DNA from: Pseudomonas sp. FP2309
GTDB lineage: Bacteria; Pseudomonadota; Gammaproteobacteria; Pseudomonadales; Pseudomonadaceae
Reading direction: 5' to 3'
Length of the DNA: 64,000 bases
Assembly (NCBI RefSeq): GCF_030687575.1
Contig: NZ_CP117439.1
Span: 3,277,501 to 3,341,500 of the forward strand
A program made the translations under genes and the position numbers. Positions 53,058 through 63,499 of this stretch are shown here, in pieces (the first letter of the stretch is position 1; each line of letters starts with the position of its first letter). The notes beneath the pieces are model-generated. The model saw nothing but the letters and a program-made list of their open reading frames with translations. It had not been told where the DNA came from and ran no database searches.

Positions 53058-54056
53058 CTAAGGCTCCACCTGCCCCATCAACTCCGGGATGCTTTCCGGC
53101 CGATTCGCATAGCGCTGCGCCAACGCCGCGCACACCATCAATTGAATCTGGTGAAACAGCATCAACGGCAGAATCAACACGCCCATGCTCGCCCCGGCAA
53201 ACAGCACCTGGGCCATGGGCACGCCGGTGGCCAGGCTTTTCTTCGAGCCGCAGAACAGGATGGTGATGCGGTCTTCCTGGTTAAAGCCGAACACCTTGCC
53301 CAGCACGGTCGACGCCACCAGCACCAGCGCCAGCAACACGCAGCAGGCCACCACCAGGCCGCCCAGTTCCCACAGCGGAATCTGATGCCAGATGCCTTCG
53401 TTGACCGCCTCGCTGAACGCGCCGTAGACCACCAGCAGGATCGAGCCCTGGTCGACGAACTTGAGCCAGGTCTTGTTGCGGCCCACCCATGCACCGATCC
53501 AGCGACGGGCGATTTGCCCGGCAATGAACGGCAGCAGCAGTTGCACACTGATCTTCACGATGGCATCGACGGTGGAGCCGCCTTCACCGTGCACGTTGAG
53601 CAACAGCGTCACCAGCAACGGCGTGAGGAAGATCCCGAACAGGCTGGACGCCGCCGCGCTGCAAATCGCCGCCGGGATATTGCCGCGTGCCAGGGACGTA
53701 AAGGCAATCGCCGATTGCACGGTGGCCGGCAATGCGCAGAGGTAGAGCATGCCCATGTACAGGTCTTTGCCGATCAACGGCGACAGCACCGGCTTAAGTG
53801 CCAGGCCCAGCAATGGGAACAGCACGAACGTCAGGCTGAACACCAGCAGGTGCAAGCGCCAGTGGCCGGCCCCGGCCACGATGGCCTGGCGCGACAGCTT
53901 GGCGCCGTGCAAAAAAAACAGCAGCGCGATGGCCAGGTTGGTCACCCAGCCAAACGCCACGGCGGTCTGGCCGCTGGCGGGCAGCAAAGAGGCAAGGGCC
54001 ACCGTGGCGATCAGCGTCAGGGTGAAGTTGTCAGGCAGGAAACGGGGGCGAGTCAT
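53058..54056 (-). CDS. bile acid:sodium symporter (BASS/SBF) family protein
   Basis: About 332 residues with nine or ten membrane helices. Family marks: ALLFFLHGAKLSRQAI, YLCALPATVQSAIAFTSLARGNIPAAICSAAASS and FCGSKKSLATGVPMAQVLF. It belongs to the SBF-like (YocS/PF13593) subgroup with unknown organic-anion substrate. The divergent AraC regulator at 54142 is its likely controller. Confidence 0.9.
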   Translation of the reverse strand: MTRPRFLPDNFTLTLIATVALASLLPASGQTAVAFGWVTNLAIALLFFLHGAKLSRQAIVAGAGHWRLHLLVFSLTFVLFPLLGLALKPVLSPLIGKDLYMGMLYLCALPATVQSAIAFTSLARGNIPAAICSAAASSLFGIFLTPLLVTLLLNVHGEGGSTVDAIVKISVQLLLPFIAGQIARRWIGAWVGRNKTWLKFVDQGSILLVVYGAFSEAVNEGIWHQIPLWELGGLVVACCVLLALVLVASTVLGKVFGFNQEDRITILFCGSKKSLATGVPMAQVLFAGASMGVLILPLMLFHQIQLMVCAALAQRYANRPESIPELMGQVEP

Positions 54057-54141
54057 AAGCGGATCTTCCAGGGGTTGCCAAGAGCGTCACCGCGACTCTA
54101 ACGTAACGGCTTGTTACCGACTAACGCCAATGAGCCAGTAA

Positions 54142-54930
54142 ATGCCGCCTAAAGGACACGATAAGACCGTTCGCCGCAGCATTCCCGGGCTCTCCAGCCT
54201 GCCGCGTCCGGTGTATGGGCGTACCGAATCGCTGCCCAATCGTGCGTTGACCCGCCGCCACAGCCACCCGTGGGTGCAATTGTCTTACGCGATTTCGGGG
54301 GTGCTGGAGATCCAGACCAGCGCCGGGCGCTTTGTCGCACCGCCGCAACGGGCGGTATGGATCCCCGCTGGCATGCCGCACCGCGTGTACAGCGCACCGC
54401 ACACCGAGATGCGCAGCCTGTACCTTGATTGCAGCGTCACCGCCTGGGCGGCTGAGCACTGTCATGTGTTGCAGGTGAACAGCCTGCTGCGCGAGCTGAT
54501 CCGCAGTTTCAGTGAGCTGCCGGTGGAATATGCCGAGGATGGCCCGGATGGACGGCTGGCCCAGGTGATCCTCGACCAACTCGCCGCCGCGCCCCAGGTG
54601 GATTTGATGCTGCCGCTGCCCCACGAGCCACGCTTGCGCCAGATCTACCGCAGCCTGAGCCTGCGCCCGGAACAACAGACCACCTTGGGCCAATGGAGCG
54701 AGAAACTGGGACTCAGCGAAAAAACCCTCAGCCGCTTGTTTCTAAAAGACACCGGCCTGAGCTTCCGCGCCTGGCGCCAACGCTTGCGCCTGCTCAGCGC
54801 ACTGCCCGCCCTGGAGCGAGGCGAACGGGTCACGGACGTGGCGCTGGGGTGCGGCTATGAGTCGACGTCAGCCTTCATCAATGCATTTCGCCAGCAGTTT
54901 GATGCCACACCCGGTGAGTTTTTCCGCTAG
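54142..54930 (+). CDS. AraC family transcriptional regulator
   Basis: About 262 residues. An N-terminal cupin (SLPRPVYGRTESL, HSHPWVQLSYAISGVLEI, FVAPPQRAVWIPAGMPHRVY) precedes a C-terminal AraC DNA-binding domain (LGLSEKTLSRLFLKDTGLSFRAWRQRLRL and VALGCGYESTSAFINAFRQQFDATPGEFFR). It is divergent from the BASS transporter gene by 85 bp, which is a common regulator-transporter layout. Confidence 0.92.
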   Translation: MPPKGHDKTVRRSIPGLSSLPRPVYGRTESLPNRALTRRHSHPWVQLSYAISGVLEIQTSAGRFVAPPQRAVWIPAGMPHRVYSAPHTEMRSLYLDCSVTAWAAEHCHVLQVNSLLRELIRSFSELPVEYAEDGPDGRLAQVILDQLAAAPQVDLMLPLPHEPRLRQIYRSLSLRPEQQTTLGQWSEKLGLSEKTLSRLFLKDTGLSFRAWRQRLRLLSALPALERGERVTDVALGCGYESTSAFINAFRQQFDATPGEFFR

Positions 54931-55084
54931 CCGCCACCGCCACCCAGGGCCTCGCTGCTCGCTTCAGCAACGGCGGGCGGCAACAGCGCGCATCTATTTG
55001 TGATGCAAATACCCCCAAACCCGCGTACGGCTGGTATGGTGCCGCGCTTTGAAAAAACTGCCGTAACCCGCGAGGAACTGCCCG

Positions 55085-55516
55085 TTGAACACTGACGAAA
55101 AAATGACCGGGGACCTGTTCGAGGTCGATAAGCGCCTGTCACTCAAGCCCGTGGTGGACTTCAACGCCTACCTGCGCAGCGCCTTCGGCGACGGCCTCTG
55201 CACCTGCATCCGCTGCACTGCGGGCAGTGGAAATGAAACTGGCTATGAGTTCCAGCACACCTTCACCTTCGACGGCAAACCCGGCCACCGCCGCTTTGCC
55301 TCCACGGCTGGCAGCGATGTGCTGATGGCGCTGAAGAAAGCGTGGTTGTCGTACACCAAAGCAGAGCTGCCCGCCAGCGGCGCACTGGCGCTGGACACGG
55401 TGAAGGAGTTTGTCGAACCGCAATTGCACAAGCGCCTGGCGCCGCTGTTTCTGGCCAGTGGGCTGGTCAAGGATGTCGACGGTGAGCTGCGCATTCAGCC
55501 ACAGGCGCTGGCCTGA
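55085..55516 (+). CDS. conserved protein of unknown function
   Basis: About 143 residues from a TTG with GAGGAA at good spacing; an in-frame ATG follows at 55103. It has no signal or membrane segment. Two nearby cysteines occur in GDGLCTCIRCTAG (CXCXXC), and then FQHTFTFDGKPGHRRFASTAGSDVLMALKKAW. The cysteine cluster could bind a metal. I do not recognise the family. Confidence 0.7.
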   Translation: MNTDEKMTGDLFEVDKRLSLKPVVDFNAYLRSAFGDGLCTCIRCTAGSGNETGYEFQHTFTFDGKPGHRRFASTAGSDVLMALKKAWLSYTKAELPASGALALDTVKEFVEPQLHKRLAPLFLASGLVKDVDGELRIQPQALA

Positions 55517-55546
55517 TACGAGTCGATCACAACGCTATAGCGCAAC

Positions 55547-55570
55547 TGTGGGAGCACAACGCCTCCCACA
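55547..55570. repeat. REP-like hairpin
   Basis: TGTGGGAG-N8-CTCCCACA, with the same GTGGGAG/CTCCCAC core as at 33836, between the ends of two convergent genes. Confidence 0.65.
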
Positions 55571-55588
55571 TTCACAGCGCGCTGTGGC

Positions 55589-56845
55589 CTAGAAACCGGG
55601 CACGCCCTGTACGCGGAACCCGGGCGTCAGTTCTTCGTCCAGCGGCTCGGTCAGCGGCCGATCCTCAATGCCTGGCACCAGAATCACCTTGCGGCACTCC
55701 TCCTCGGCTTTATCAAACAGCTCATAGCCCCGCGCCGCCTGTTCCAGTGACAGTCGATGGGTGACGATCGCCTCCGGGTTCAAACGCCCCAGTTCAATGT
55801 GCTCCAGTAGTTCCGGTAGAAAGCGCTGCACATGGGTCTGGCCCATCTTGAAGGTCAGGCCCTTGTCGAACGCGTCGCCAAACATGAACCCATGGATGAA
55901 CCCCGCATACACACCCGCCACGCTGACCACCCCACCCCGGCGCACGGCGGCGATGCATTGGCGCAGGGCCTTGCCGCTGCTGCCTTCGATCTTGAGGGTG
56001 GTGAGGATGGTCTCGGTGGTGCTGCCCTTGGCTTCGAAGCCGACGGCATCCACCACGCCATCGACGCCACGCATGCCGGCGGTCTGGCGGATGATGGTGT
56101 CGGCGGGATCATCGTCGTCTTCGAAGTTGATCGGGATCACGCCGTACATCTTCTGCGCATAGGCCAGCCGATACGGGTGATCGTCAACCATGAAGATCTG
56201 CTCGGCGCCCAGCATCTGCGCGCACGCTGCACTCAGCAACCCGACCGGCCCGGCACCATAGATCGCCACACTGGAGCCCTGGCCAATACCGGCGTTGGTC
56301 ACGGCCTGCCAGGCGGTGGGCAAAATGTCGGATAGAAACAGCACCTTTTCATCCGCCAGCACGCCGGGCACTTTGAACGGCCCGGTGTTGGCTTTAGGCA
56401 CCCTTACCAGCTCGGCCTGACCACCCGGAATGCCGCCATACAGGCGGCTGTAGCCGAACAGCGCAGCACCCGGCGGGATCGCCTTTTTGTTCAGAATCGC
56501 GCCGCGCCCGTCGTTAGTGGTTTCACAGGCGGCGAATTGCTGCAACTGGCAGAAAAAACACTCACCACAAGCGATCACGAACGGGATCACCACGCGGTCA
56601 CCGCGTTGGACCGCTGTCACCCCTGGCCCGGTTTCTTCGACGATGCCCATGAATTGATGGCCGAATATATCGCCATGCTCCACGGTGGGGATCTTGCCGC
56701 GGTACAGGTGCAGGTCAGAGCCGCAGATAGCGGTGGCGGTGACCCGCAGAATAATGTCGTCGGGTTGTTCGATGATGGGGTCGGGGACGGTGTCCACCTG
56801 CACCTTATGGGCGCCTTGGTACGTCATGGCTCGCATGGGCTGCAC
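55589..56845 (-). CDS. zinc-dependent alcohol dehydrogenase (formaldehyde dehydrogenase-like)
   Basis: About 418 residues of the medium-chain dehydrogenase family. Zinc ligands: [20 protein letters not shown], and the structural cysteines in [16 protein letters not shown]. The coenzyme site is [17 protein letters not shown]. The length and the [14 protein letters not shown] pattern match the glutathione-independent formaldehyde dehydrogenase-like group, with shifted spacing. It lies 76 nt downstream of the carboxylate-amine ligase on the same strand and may belong to that operon. An ATG at 56836 is an alternative start. Confidence 0.88.
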   Translation of the reverse strand: MQPMRAMTYQGAHKVQVDTVPDPIIEQPDDIILRVTATAICGSDLHLYRGKIPTVEHGDIFGHQFMGIVEETGPGVTAVQRGDRVVIPFVIACGECFFCQLQQFAACETTNDGRGAILNKKAIPPGAALFGYSRLYGGIPGGQAELVRVPKANTGPFKVPGVLADEKVLFLSDILPTAWQAVTNAGIGQGSSVAIYGAGPVGLLSAACAQMLGAEQIFMVDDHPYRLAYAQKMYGVIPINFEDDDDPADTIIRQTAGMRGVDGVVDAVGFEAKGSTTETILTTLKIEGSSGKALRQCIAAVRRGGVVSVAGVYAGFIHGFMFGDAFDKGLTFKMGQTHVQRFLPELLEHIELGRLNPEAIVTHRLSLEQAARGYELFDKAEEECRKVILVPGIEDRPLTEPLDEELTPGFRVQGVPGF

Positions 56846-56921
56846 TCCGGTTATTGAGTAGAGTCAGTCATTAGGGGCAGCAGTGATGGCAAGTGTTCCG
56901 TTGGCGTTCGCAGCCAGCCGA

Positions 56922-58040
56922 TCAAAGGTCGCCACGACTTTGGGCAAGCAAGCGGTCGACGACTGCCTGTAGCCCCGCATGCGCGTCCGCGTCCGTGGCA
57001 GAGGCGTCGGCGAAACACTTCAGTTGATCCACCGCACTGTTGCCGCGCCGCAACAGCGCCAGGGCGTGCTCGAACAACAAGGGTTCGCCCATGGCCTCGG
57101 CGGTCGTCTGGAAGCGTTGTGCCGCGCGCTGTAACAGCTGTTCGGCGGCGCCGGTGGTGCCTTGGTCGTCCAGGGCGAAAGTACCCGCCGTACCGTAGCG
57201 CTTGGCCTGCCAGCGGTTTTCCTTGAGCAGCCAACGGGTCTGGGCGGTGAACAGGGCGCCGGGCCGAGGCATCCCGCAGGCATGGGTGACCATTACACGA
57301 AACAGCGTCGCCAGTAGGAGTGCGTCCTCCAGCCGGGGGCAGGCGTCCGTCATGCGCAGTTCCAGGGTGGGATAACGCGCCGCCGGGCGAATCCCCCACC
57401 AGCCGTTGCCGTCAGCCTTGATCGCACCCACGCGCTGCATCAACGCCAGGTAGCGCTGGTAGGCCGCCCAATCCTCGAAATGCTCCGGCACGCCCATGCG
57501 TGGCCACTCGTCGCAGGCGGCCTGGCGGTAGCTCATGAAACCATTGGGCACGCCCTCCCAGAACGGCGACGAACAACTGAGCAGCAGCAGCAACGGCAGC
57601 CACGGTGACACTTCGTTCATCACCGCTATGCGGTCCACCTGCGCCGGCACCTGCACATGCACGTGCAGCCCGCACAACACGCTGCGGCGCGCCACGTGTT
57701 GGATGTCCTCGAACAGGCACTCGAAATGCGCCTGCGCGGTGGGTGCCTGGTCACGCCAGGCCGTGAGGGGATGGCTGCCGGCGCAGACAATGCCCAGGCC
57801 GAATTCGCCGAGGGACTCAGCCAGGTTATGCCGCACGGTGGCCAGGTAATCGGCGGCTTCGCGACTGGCCTTGAATACCGGCGACGCGACTTCGATCTGC
57901 CCCTGGAACATCTCGAAGGCAAACCCCGCGCCGATCGCCCGTTGACACGCCGCCAATACCGCGGCCGGCGGCTCGCTGAGCATGCGACGGCTGTGCAGGT
58001 CGGTGATGAAGTATTCCTCTTCAATGCCGAAGGTGAGCAT
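56922..58040 (-). CDS. carboxylate-amine ligase (YbdK/GCS2 family)
   Basis: About 372 residues. The N-terminus LTFGIEEEYFITD and FEMFQGQIEVASPV carry the metal/glutamate-binding acids of the glutamate-cysteine ligase 2 family; CGLHVHVQVP and ARYPTLELRMTDACPRLEDA follow. Such enzymes use ATP to join a carboxylate and an amine, as in gamma-glutamyl compounds. It starts 6 nt after the methyltransferase stop, as third gene of a tight operon. The real substrates are unknown. Confidence 0.88.
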   Translation of the reverse strand: MLTFGIEEEYFITDLHSRRMLSEPPAAVLAACQRAIGAGFAFEMFQGQIEVASPVFKASREAADYLATVRHNLAESLGEFGLGIVCAGSHPLTAWRDQAPTAQAHFECLFEDIQHVARRSVLCGLHVHVQVPAQVDRIAVMNEVSPWLPLLLLLSCSSPFWEGVPNGFMSYRQAACDEWPRMGVPEHFEDWAAYQRYLALMQRVGAIKADGNGWWGIRPAARYPTLELRMTDACPRLEDALLLATLFRVMVTHACGMPRPGALFTAQTRWLLKENRWQAKRYGTAGTFALDDQGTTGAAEQLLQRAAQRFQTTAEAMGEPLLFEHALALLRRGNSAVDQLKCFADASATDADAHAGLQAVVDRLLAQSRGDL

Positions 58041-58046
58041 GGGCGG

Positions 58047-58991
58047 TCAGCGCAAGCGGGTCACGGTGAGCGCGACCACGGCGATCCGCTCCACGCGCTC
58101 ATAGCCGGGTTTGTCGAGTTCTTCACCGAAGACATCCGGGTCCAGTTCGCGGTAGGTCCAGCCGAAGGCATCGCTGGCCAGCAACGGCTCGACCGCTTCC
58201 AGAAACGGATCGCCGCCGGCCACCATCGCCACCCCGGTATAGAGCACCAGGCTGCCGCCCAGGGTCAGGCGCCCAAGGGACTCGCCGACGATGCGTACCG
58301 ACAAGTGCTCACCCAATGCACCGCCGCCATGCCGGTAGGCGCGCTGACGGTCGTCGTTCATGTAGGGCGGGTTGGCGACGATCAAATCGAACGTGCCGTC
58401 CAGGCTCGCCAGCAGGTCGCTCTGGTACACCCTGACGTTATCCAGCCCGGCCAGCTCGGCGTTCACCGCGGTCATGCGCAGGGCGCGCGGGTTGATGTCC
58501 ACCGCGAGCACCTGCGCGTCATGCCGCGCCTGGGCGATGACCAGGGCGCCCACACCTGCGCCGCAGCCAATGTCGACGGCGCACTTGATCGGTTCGAAAC
58601 GCTGTTGCAGATGGGCCTGGATCACCTGGGCGAACCGGTAGCTGTCGGGGCCGAAGAACACCGCATCCGCCTGGGTGGTGGGGTACGGCGAATGCGCAAA
58701 CAACAAATCCCCGAGGCTCGACCAGCGCACGGTACTGCGCCACAGCGCGTCGTGTTTTTCGATCACGTCCGCTTGCTGCAGCTCATCACGAAAGGCAGCG
58801 GGCAGCAGGTCATGCTCAAAAGGCATCGACCAGCCGAACACATCGCGCAGGTTCATTGCCAGCGGGGTCGCCAGCCGCCGGTACACCCGTTCGTGGGTCA
58901 AGGGCGTGGGGGTGACAAAGCGGTAGCCGCTCTCTTTCAGGCCTTTGCCCAGGTTGAGTAAGGCGCGGTCGGCCAGTTGTTGTGCAGACAT
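58047..58991 (-). CDS. class I SAM-dependent methyltransferase
   Basis: About 314 residues from the ATG at 58991. Motif I is VDIGCGAGVGAL (residues 139-150), the acidic end of strand 2 is VLAVDINPRAL, and motif IV is VANPPYM (NPPY at 207-210), which places it near HemK/PrmC and RsmC-like N-methyltransferases. The N-terminal 120 residues are not of PrmC type. It begins 10 nt after the stop of the diiron enzyme gene. Its substrate is more likely a small molecule of the same pathway than a ribosomal protein; this is inference from context. Confidence 0.88.
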   Translation of the reverse strand: MSAQQLADRALLNLGKGLKESGYRFVTPTPLTHERVYRRLATPLAMNLRDVFGWSMPFEHDLLPAAFRDELQQADVIEKHDALWRSTVRWSSLGDLLFAHSPYPTTQADAVFFGPDSYRFAQVIQAHLQQRFEPIKCAVDIGCGAGVGALVIAQARHDAQVLAVDINPRALRMTAVNAELAGLDNVRVYQSDLLASLDGTFDLIVANPPYMNDDRQRAYRHGGGALGEHLSVRIVGESLGRLTLGGSLVLYTGVAMVAGGDPFLEAVEPLLASDAFGWTYRELDPDVFGEELDKPGYERVERIAVVALTVTRLR

Positions 58992-59001
58992 GAGCGGTTC
59001 C

Positions 59002-60381
59002 TTAGCGCAGACGCGCACGCAGTTGGATAAAACGGCGGGTGGCGTACAGGCCGGCCGGGGTGCAATGACGGCGGGCCGACAGCCACGGGATCAGCGCGTT
59101 GAGCTGTTGTGCGTCGGGCAGGTTACTCAGCGACTCCACCAGCGCCTGGGTATCCGGGTCTGCCGGGCGCTGCTGCTCGCGTGCAAACGGGCTGCCGCGT
59201 CCCGGCCTGGCGGGTGGAACGCGTTGCTCGCTGACCCAGTCACCGGCGATCCAGTCATGCAGCAGTTGTTTTTCATAGCCGCTGAACACACCGAACATCG
59301 CCGCGCCCGCCCCTTCGATCAGCTGCCAGAAGCGGCTGTCGGCGGGGTTCTGGTTGAGTTTGATCCAGCCCTTGTCCTGCAAGGCGCGCAGAAAATCCGG
59401 GATCTGCCCCGGCGTCGCCAGCCATTGATTGACGGTCTTGCCCTCGAAGCGGCAATAGTCTGAATGCATGTGTTGGCCGAAGGTGCGCTTGCGTTCAAGC
59501 ATTGCCACCACTTCGTCCAACAGGTTGAAGCGGTCGATCACCGCCGTGGTGCCCGCACCCAAATCATTCAGGCGATAGCCCTGAGCCACGCGCCGGTAAA
59601 AGTCCGCCCTGCCCTCGCCCAGTGGCAGCAGGTTCAGGACCGACTGTGCCGCCTTGCAGGCGTGGCCACTGCTGGCATTGTCGATGGTCACGTGGAGCGT
59701 GAAGTAGTAAGGGTCGATGCCCAACTCGCTCAGCTCATAGGCGGTGATCAACAAGTGCAGCGGCAACTGCTCGTAGCCCAGGTTGTAGCCGATGACCTCC
59801 GGCAGGAACTCATCGGCGCACAAGCCCAGGGCCAGTTGCAGCGCGCCTTGCAGGTAGTGCTCATCCTCCAGGCCCGCCTCGCTGTCGGCATCGTGCTCAC
59901 TGAGCAACTTGCGGTAGATCACCACATGGTTCTGCGCGGCCTGGCCATCGCCCAGCTCTTCGAGGTAGGTGGTGAGCAGGCCGTCGAAGCGCTGGTCCTG
60001 CCAGTGGCGCAGCAACCCATAGAGCCACGCGCCATCGACCTGCTTGGTCGGCGCCACACGTTGCAGCACATACAGCGCATGGGCCTTGTTGCGAAAGTAA
60101 CGACGCGGCCGGCCTTGCTGGCGCTGCTCAAGGTAGTCGGCATAGGCCTGGGCGACGGCGGCGCAACGCTGCTCGACCCAGGCAAACAAATGGTCCGGCT
60201 CGTCGGGCAGCTCACAGGCCGCGTCCTGGACCTGCGCCAGCTGCGTGTGCAGGAACTCGCGCGCCAGTGCGCAAGCGTCCGGCGCTTCGCCATACAGCTG
60301 TTGATAGACTCGCTGACAGTCGCCGCAGCCCGAGTGATGCACAGAAGCCGGTTGGCCCGACAGCGCCGTTAATAGCGTCAT
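59002..60381 (-). CDS. iron-containing redox enzyme, haem-oxygenase-like (HDO) family
   Basis: About 459 residues. The central part matches the haem-oxygenase-like diiron oxidase pattern: YLEELGDGQAAQNH (candidate ligands Glu142 and His152), GYEQLPLHLLITAYELSELG (Glu204), and DPYYFTLHVTIDNASSGHA (His230, Asp234, His240). Known members oxidise amino acids or fatty acids, giving nitro groups, alkenes or cleaved chains. The N-terminal region has HSGCGDCQR, a CXXC that is unusual for the family. It is the first gene of the operon with the methyltransferase and ligase. Confidence 0.85.
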   Translation of the reverse strand: MTLLTALSGQPASVHHSGCGDCQRVYQQLYGEAPDACALAREFLHTQLAQVQDAACELPDEPDHLFAWVEQRCAAVAQAYADYLEQRQQGRPRRYFRNKAHALYVLQRVAPTKQVDGAWLYGLLRHWQDQRFDGLLTTYLEELGDGQAAQNHVVIYRKLLSEHDADSEAGLEDEHYLQGALQLALGLCADEFLPEVIGYNLGYEQLPLHLLITAYELSELGIDPYYFTLHVTIDNASSGHACKAAQSVLNLLPLGEGRADFYRRVAQGYRLNDLGAGTTAVIDRFNLLDEVVAMLERKRTFGQHMHSDYCRFEGKTVNQWLATPGQIPDFLRALQDKGWIKLNQNPADSRFWQLIEGAGAAMFGVFSGYEKQLLHDWIAGDWVSEQRVPPARPGRGSPFAREQQRPADPDTQALVESLSNLPDAQQLNALIPWLSARRHCTPAGLYATRRFIQLRARLR

Positions 60382-60579
60382 GATGGCAGTTCCCGCAATG
60401 TCCTATACAACCTGGCCTTATGGCATGAAGGCCCCGCAAGAGCGCGCGCTGTGCGGCGCTTCTATAGGGAAGAGCATGGGCGGGTGGAGAAAATTCAATC
60501 GGGTTTGTGACAGTGGGGATAAGCGGTCAATGGGTTTTACCACCCTGCAGATGAAAGGCAGGCACCTTCACCCACGAAC
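60382..60579. other. intergenic region upstream of the diiron-enzyme operon
   Basis: It should hold the promoter of the minus-strand operon that starts at 60381. I see no clear -10/-35 pair, no repeat and no gene. Confidence 0.4.
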
Positions 60580-60606
60580 AAAAAAACGGCACGCAAGCGT
60601 GCCGTT
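60580..60606 (-). terminator. rho-independent terminator of the glycerol-type ABC operon
   Basis: Read on the minus strand, stem AACGGCACGC/GCGTGCCGTT with TT loop is followed by TTTTTT. It lies 23 nt after the binding-protein stop codon. Confidence 0.88.
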
Positions 60607-60629
60607 CTGTCCTTCACTGCCTGGCGCTA

Positions 60630-62372
60630 TTACTTACGCGCCGCCTCCCACGACTTAAGCAGGTCGCTGTAGGTCACGGTCTCGCCTTTTGGCTTTTCGT
60701 TGGCCAGTTTCGGCTTAGGCGCACCCGGCTGGTCGAACCAGTATTGCGCGTCACGCTCGGGGTTCATTTTCGGGCCGCACACCGGTTGCACTTTGGAGCG
60801 TTCCAGGCGCGTCATGATCGCGTCCTGTTCCTTGGCCAGGTTATCCAACGCCTGTTGCGGGGTCTTCTCGCCGCTGGCGGCCGAGGCGATGTTGCTCCAC
60901 CACAGTTGCGCCAGGCGTGGGTAGTCCGGCACGTTGGTGCCGGTCGGCGACCACTCGGTGCGGGCCGGGCTGCGGTAAAACTCCACCAGCCCCCCGAGTT
61001 TCGGCGCCATGTCGGTCATGGCCTGGGAGTTGATATCCGATTCACGAATCGGCGTCAGCCCCACGATGGTTTTCTTCAGCGAGACGGTCTTGGAGGTGAC
61101 GAACTGCGCGTACAGCCAGGCCGCCAGCCTTTGTTTCTCAGGCGTGGATTTGAGGAAGGTCCAGGAGCCTACGTCCTGATACCCCTTCTTCATGCCCTTT
61201 TCCCAATACGGTCCGACCGGCGACGGCGCCATGCGCCATTTCGGCGTGCCGTCGGCGTTCACTACCGGCAGGCCTGGCTTGACCATGTCGGCGGTGAACG
61301 CGGTGTACCAGAAGATCTGCTGGGCGATGTTGCCCTGGGAAGGCACCGGCCCGGATTCGGAGAAGGTCATGCCCGCCGCTTCCGGTGGCGCGTAGGCTTT
61401 CATCCAGTCCACATATTTCTGCGTGGCAAACACCGCGGCCGGGCCGTTGGTGTCGCCGCCGCGAGTGACGCTGGAGCCCACCGGGTGGCAGTCCTCCACG
61501 CGAATGCCCCATTCGTCCACCGGCAAGCCGTTGGGCAGGCCCTTGTCGCCACCGCCGGCCATGGAGAACCAGGCATCGGTGAAACGCCAGCCCAGGGACG
61601 GGTCTTTTTTGCCGTAGTCCATGTGCCCATAAACGCGCTTGCCGTCGATTTCCTTGACGTCTTCGCTGAAGAACTTGGCGATGTCTTCATAAGCCGACCA
61701 GTTCACCGGCACACCCAGGTCGTAACCGTATTTTTCCTTGAACTTGGCTTTAAGCTCCGGACGCTCGAACCAGTCGGCGCGGAACCAGTAGAGGTTGGCG
61801 AATTGCTGGTCGGGCAACTGGTAGATCTTGCCGTCCGGCGCCGTGGTGAACGACAGGCCGATAAAGTCCTTGAGGTCCAGGGTCGGCGATGTAAAGGCCT
61901 TGCCCTCGTTGGCCATCAGGTCGGTGATCGATTCGGTCTTGCCGTAGCGAAAGTGCGTACCGATCAAGTCGGAGTCGTTGACCCAGCCGTCATAGATGTT
62001 CTTGTCCGACTGCATCTGGGTTTGCAGCTTCTCCACCACGTCGCCTTCCTGCAGCAGGTCGTGGGTCAGCTTGATCCCGGTGATTTCAGTGAAGGCCTTG
62101 GCCAGCACCTTGGACTCGTACTCGTGGGTGGTGAGGGTTTCCGACACCACGTTGATCTTCATCCCGCGGAACGGTTCCGACGCCTTGATAAACCACTTCA
62201 ACTCTTCGAGTTGCTGGGCTTCGGTGAGGGTGGACGGTTTGAACTCGCTGCCGATCCATTTTTTCGCCGCATCTTCGTACGCATCGGCCCAGGCCGTGGC
62301 GCTCAAACCGCTCAGAGCCAGTACGGCGGCCAATGAAATGCTATGTCGCAGCTTATTGTTCTTATTCAACAT
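60630..62372 (-). CDS. glycerol-type ABC transporter substrate-binding protein
   Basis: About 580 residues. Signal ends near AWA-DAYEDAAKKW. Marks include LKWFIKASEPFRGMKINVVSETLTTHEYES, GIKLTHDLLQEGDVVEKLQTQMQ and GWRFTDAWFSMAGGGDKGLPNG. The very long binding protein with a DUF2160 gene and two permeases upstream matches the layout of GlpV-type glycerol importers known in Rhizobium. GGAGG precedes the ATG. It is the last gene before the terminator; the ATPase genes should lie beyond the window. Confidence 0.88.
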   Translation of the reverse strand: MLNKNNKLRHSISLAAVLALSGLSATAWADAYEDAAKKWIGSEFKPSTLTEAQQLEELKWFIKASEPFRGMKINVVSETLTTHEYESKVLAKAFTEITGIKLTHDLLQEGDVVEKLQTQMQSDKNIYDGWVNDSDLIGTHFRYGKTESITDLMANEGKAFTSPTLDLKDFIGLSFTTAPDGKIYQLPDQQFANLYWFRADWFERPELKAKFKEKYGYDLGVPVNWSAYEDIAKFFSEDVKEIDGKRVYGHMDYGKKDPSLGWRFTDAWFSMAGGGDKGLPNGLPVDEWGIRVEDCHPVGSSVTRGGDTNGPAAVFATQKYVDWMKAYAPPEAAGMTFSESGPVPSQGNIAQQIFWYTAFTADMVKPGLPVVNADGTPKWRMAPSPVGPYWEKGMKKGYQDVGSWTFLKSTPEKQRLAAWLYAQFVTSKTVSLKKTIVGLTPIRESDINSQAMTDMAPKLGGLVEFYRSPARTEWSPTGTNVPDYPRLAQLWWSNIASAASGEKTPQQALDNLAKEQDAIMTRLERSKVQPVCGPKMNPERDAQYWFDQPGAPKPKLANEKPKGETVTYSDLLKSWEAARK

Positions 62373-62404
62373 AGAGACCTCCAGGTTGTTTATTCATAAG
62401 GGGA

Positions 62405-62680
62405 CTAGCCCCAACGCATCACACTCAACAGCCATACCAGGGAGAGCGCGGACGCCACCCAGATGCTCCAGTCGGTAACACCAATAACCAGCAAATGCAG
62501 GTAGGCGCTGCCGAGAAGACCGATAAACAAGCGATCACCACGGGTGGTGCTGATCGGTAAAAAACCGCGCCGGGGAATGCTCGGCGAACGCAGTTCCCAG
62601 GTGGTCATGCCCGCCAGAATCAGGGCGATGCCACCGAAGAACAGCGCAGTCGGGGTGGTCCAGGCCATCCATTCCATCAT
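62405..62680 (-). CDS. DUF2160 small membrane protein
   Basis: About 91 residues with two or three membrane helices (10-28, 50-70 and 72-88). The middle SPSIPRRGFLPISTTRGDRLFIGLLGSAYLHL is the DUF2160 signature. The family occurs almost only within glycerol-type ABC operons, between permease and binding-protein genes, as here. The stop of the permease gene is 8 nt upstream. Confidence 0.9.
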   Translation of the reverse strand: MMEWMAWTTPTALFFGGIALILAGMTTWELRSPSIPRRGFLPISTTRGDRLFIGLLGSAYLHLLVIGVTDWSIWVASALSLVWLLSVMRWG

Positions 62681-62688
62681 CGATTCCT

Positions 62689-63489
<801 letters not shown>

Positions 63490-63499
63490 GTTGGCGGCC

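Noticed and set aside
60744..62336. 530-codon plus-strand frame opposite the glycerol-type binding protein
   Set aside because: Shadow; the minus-strand protein has signal peptide and family motifs.
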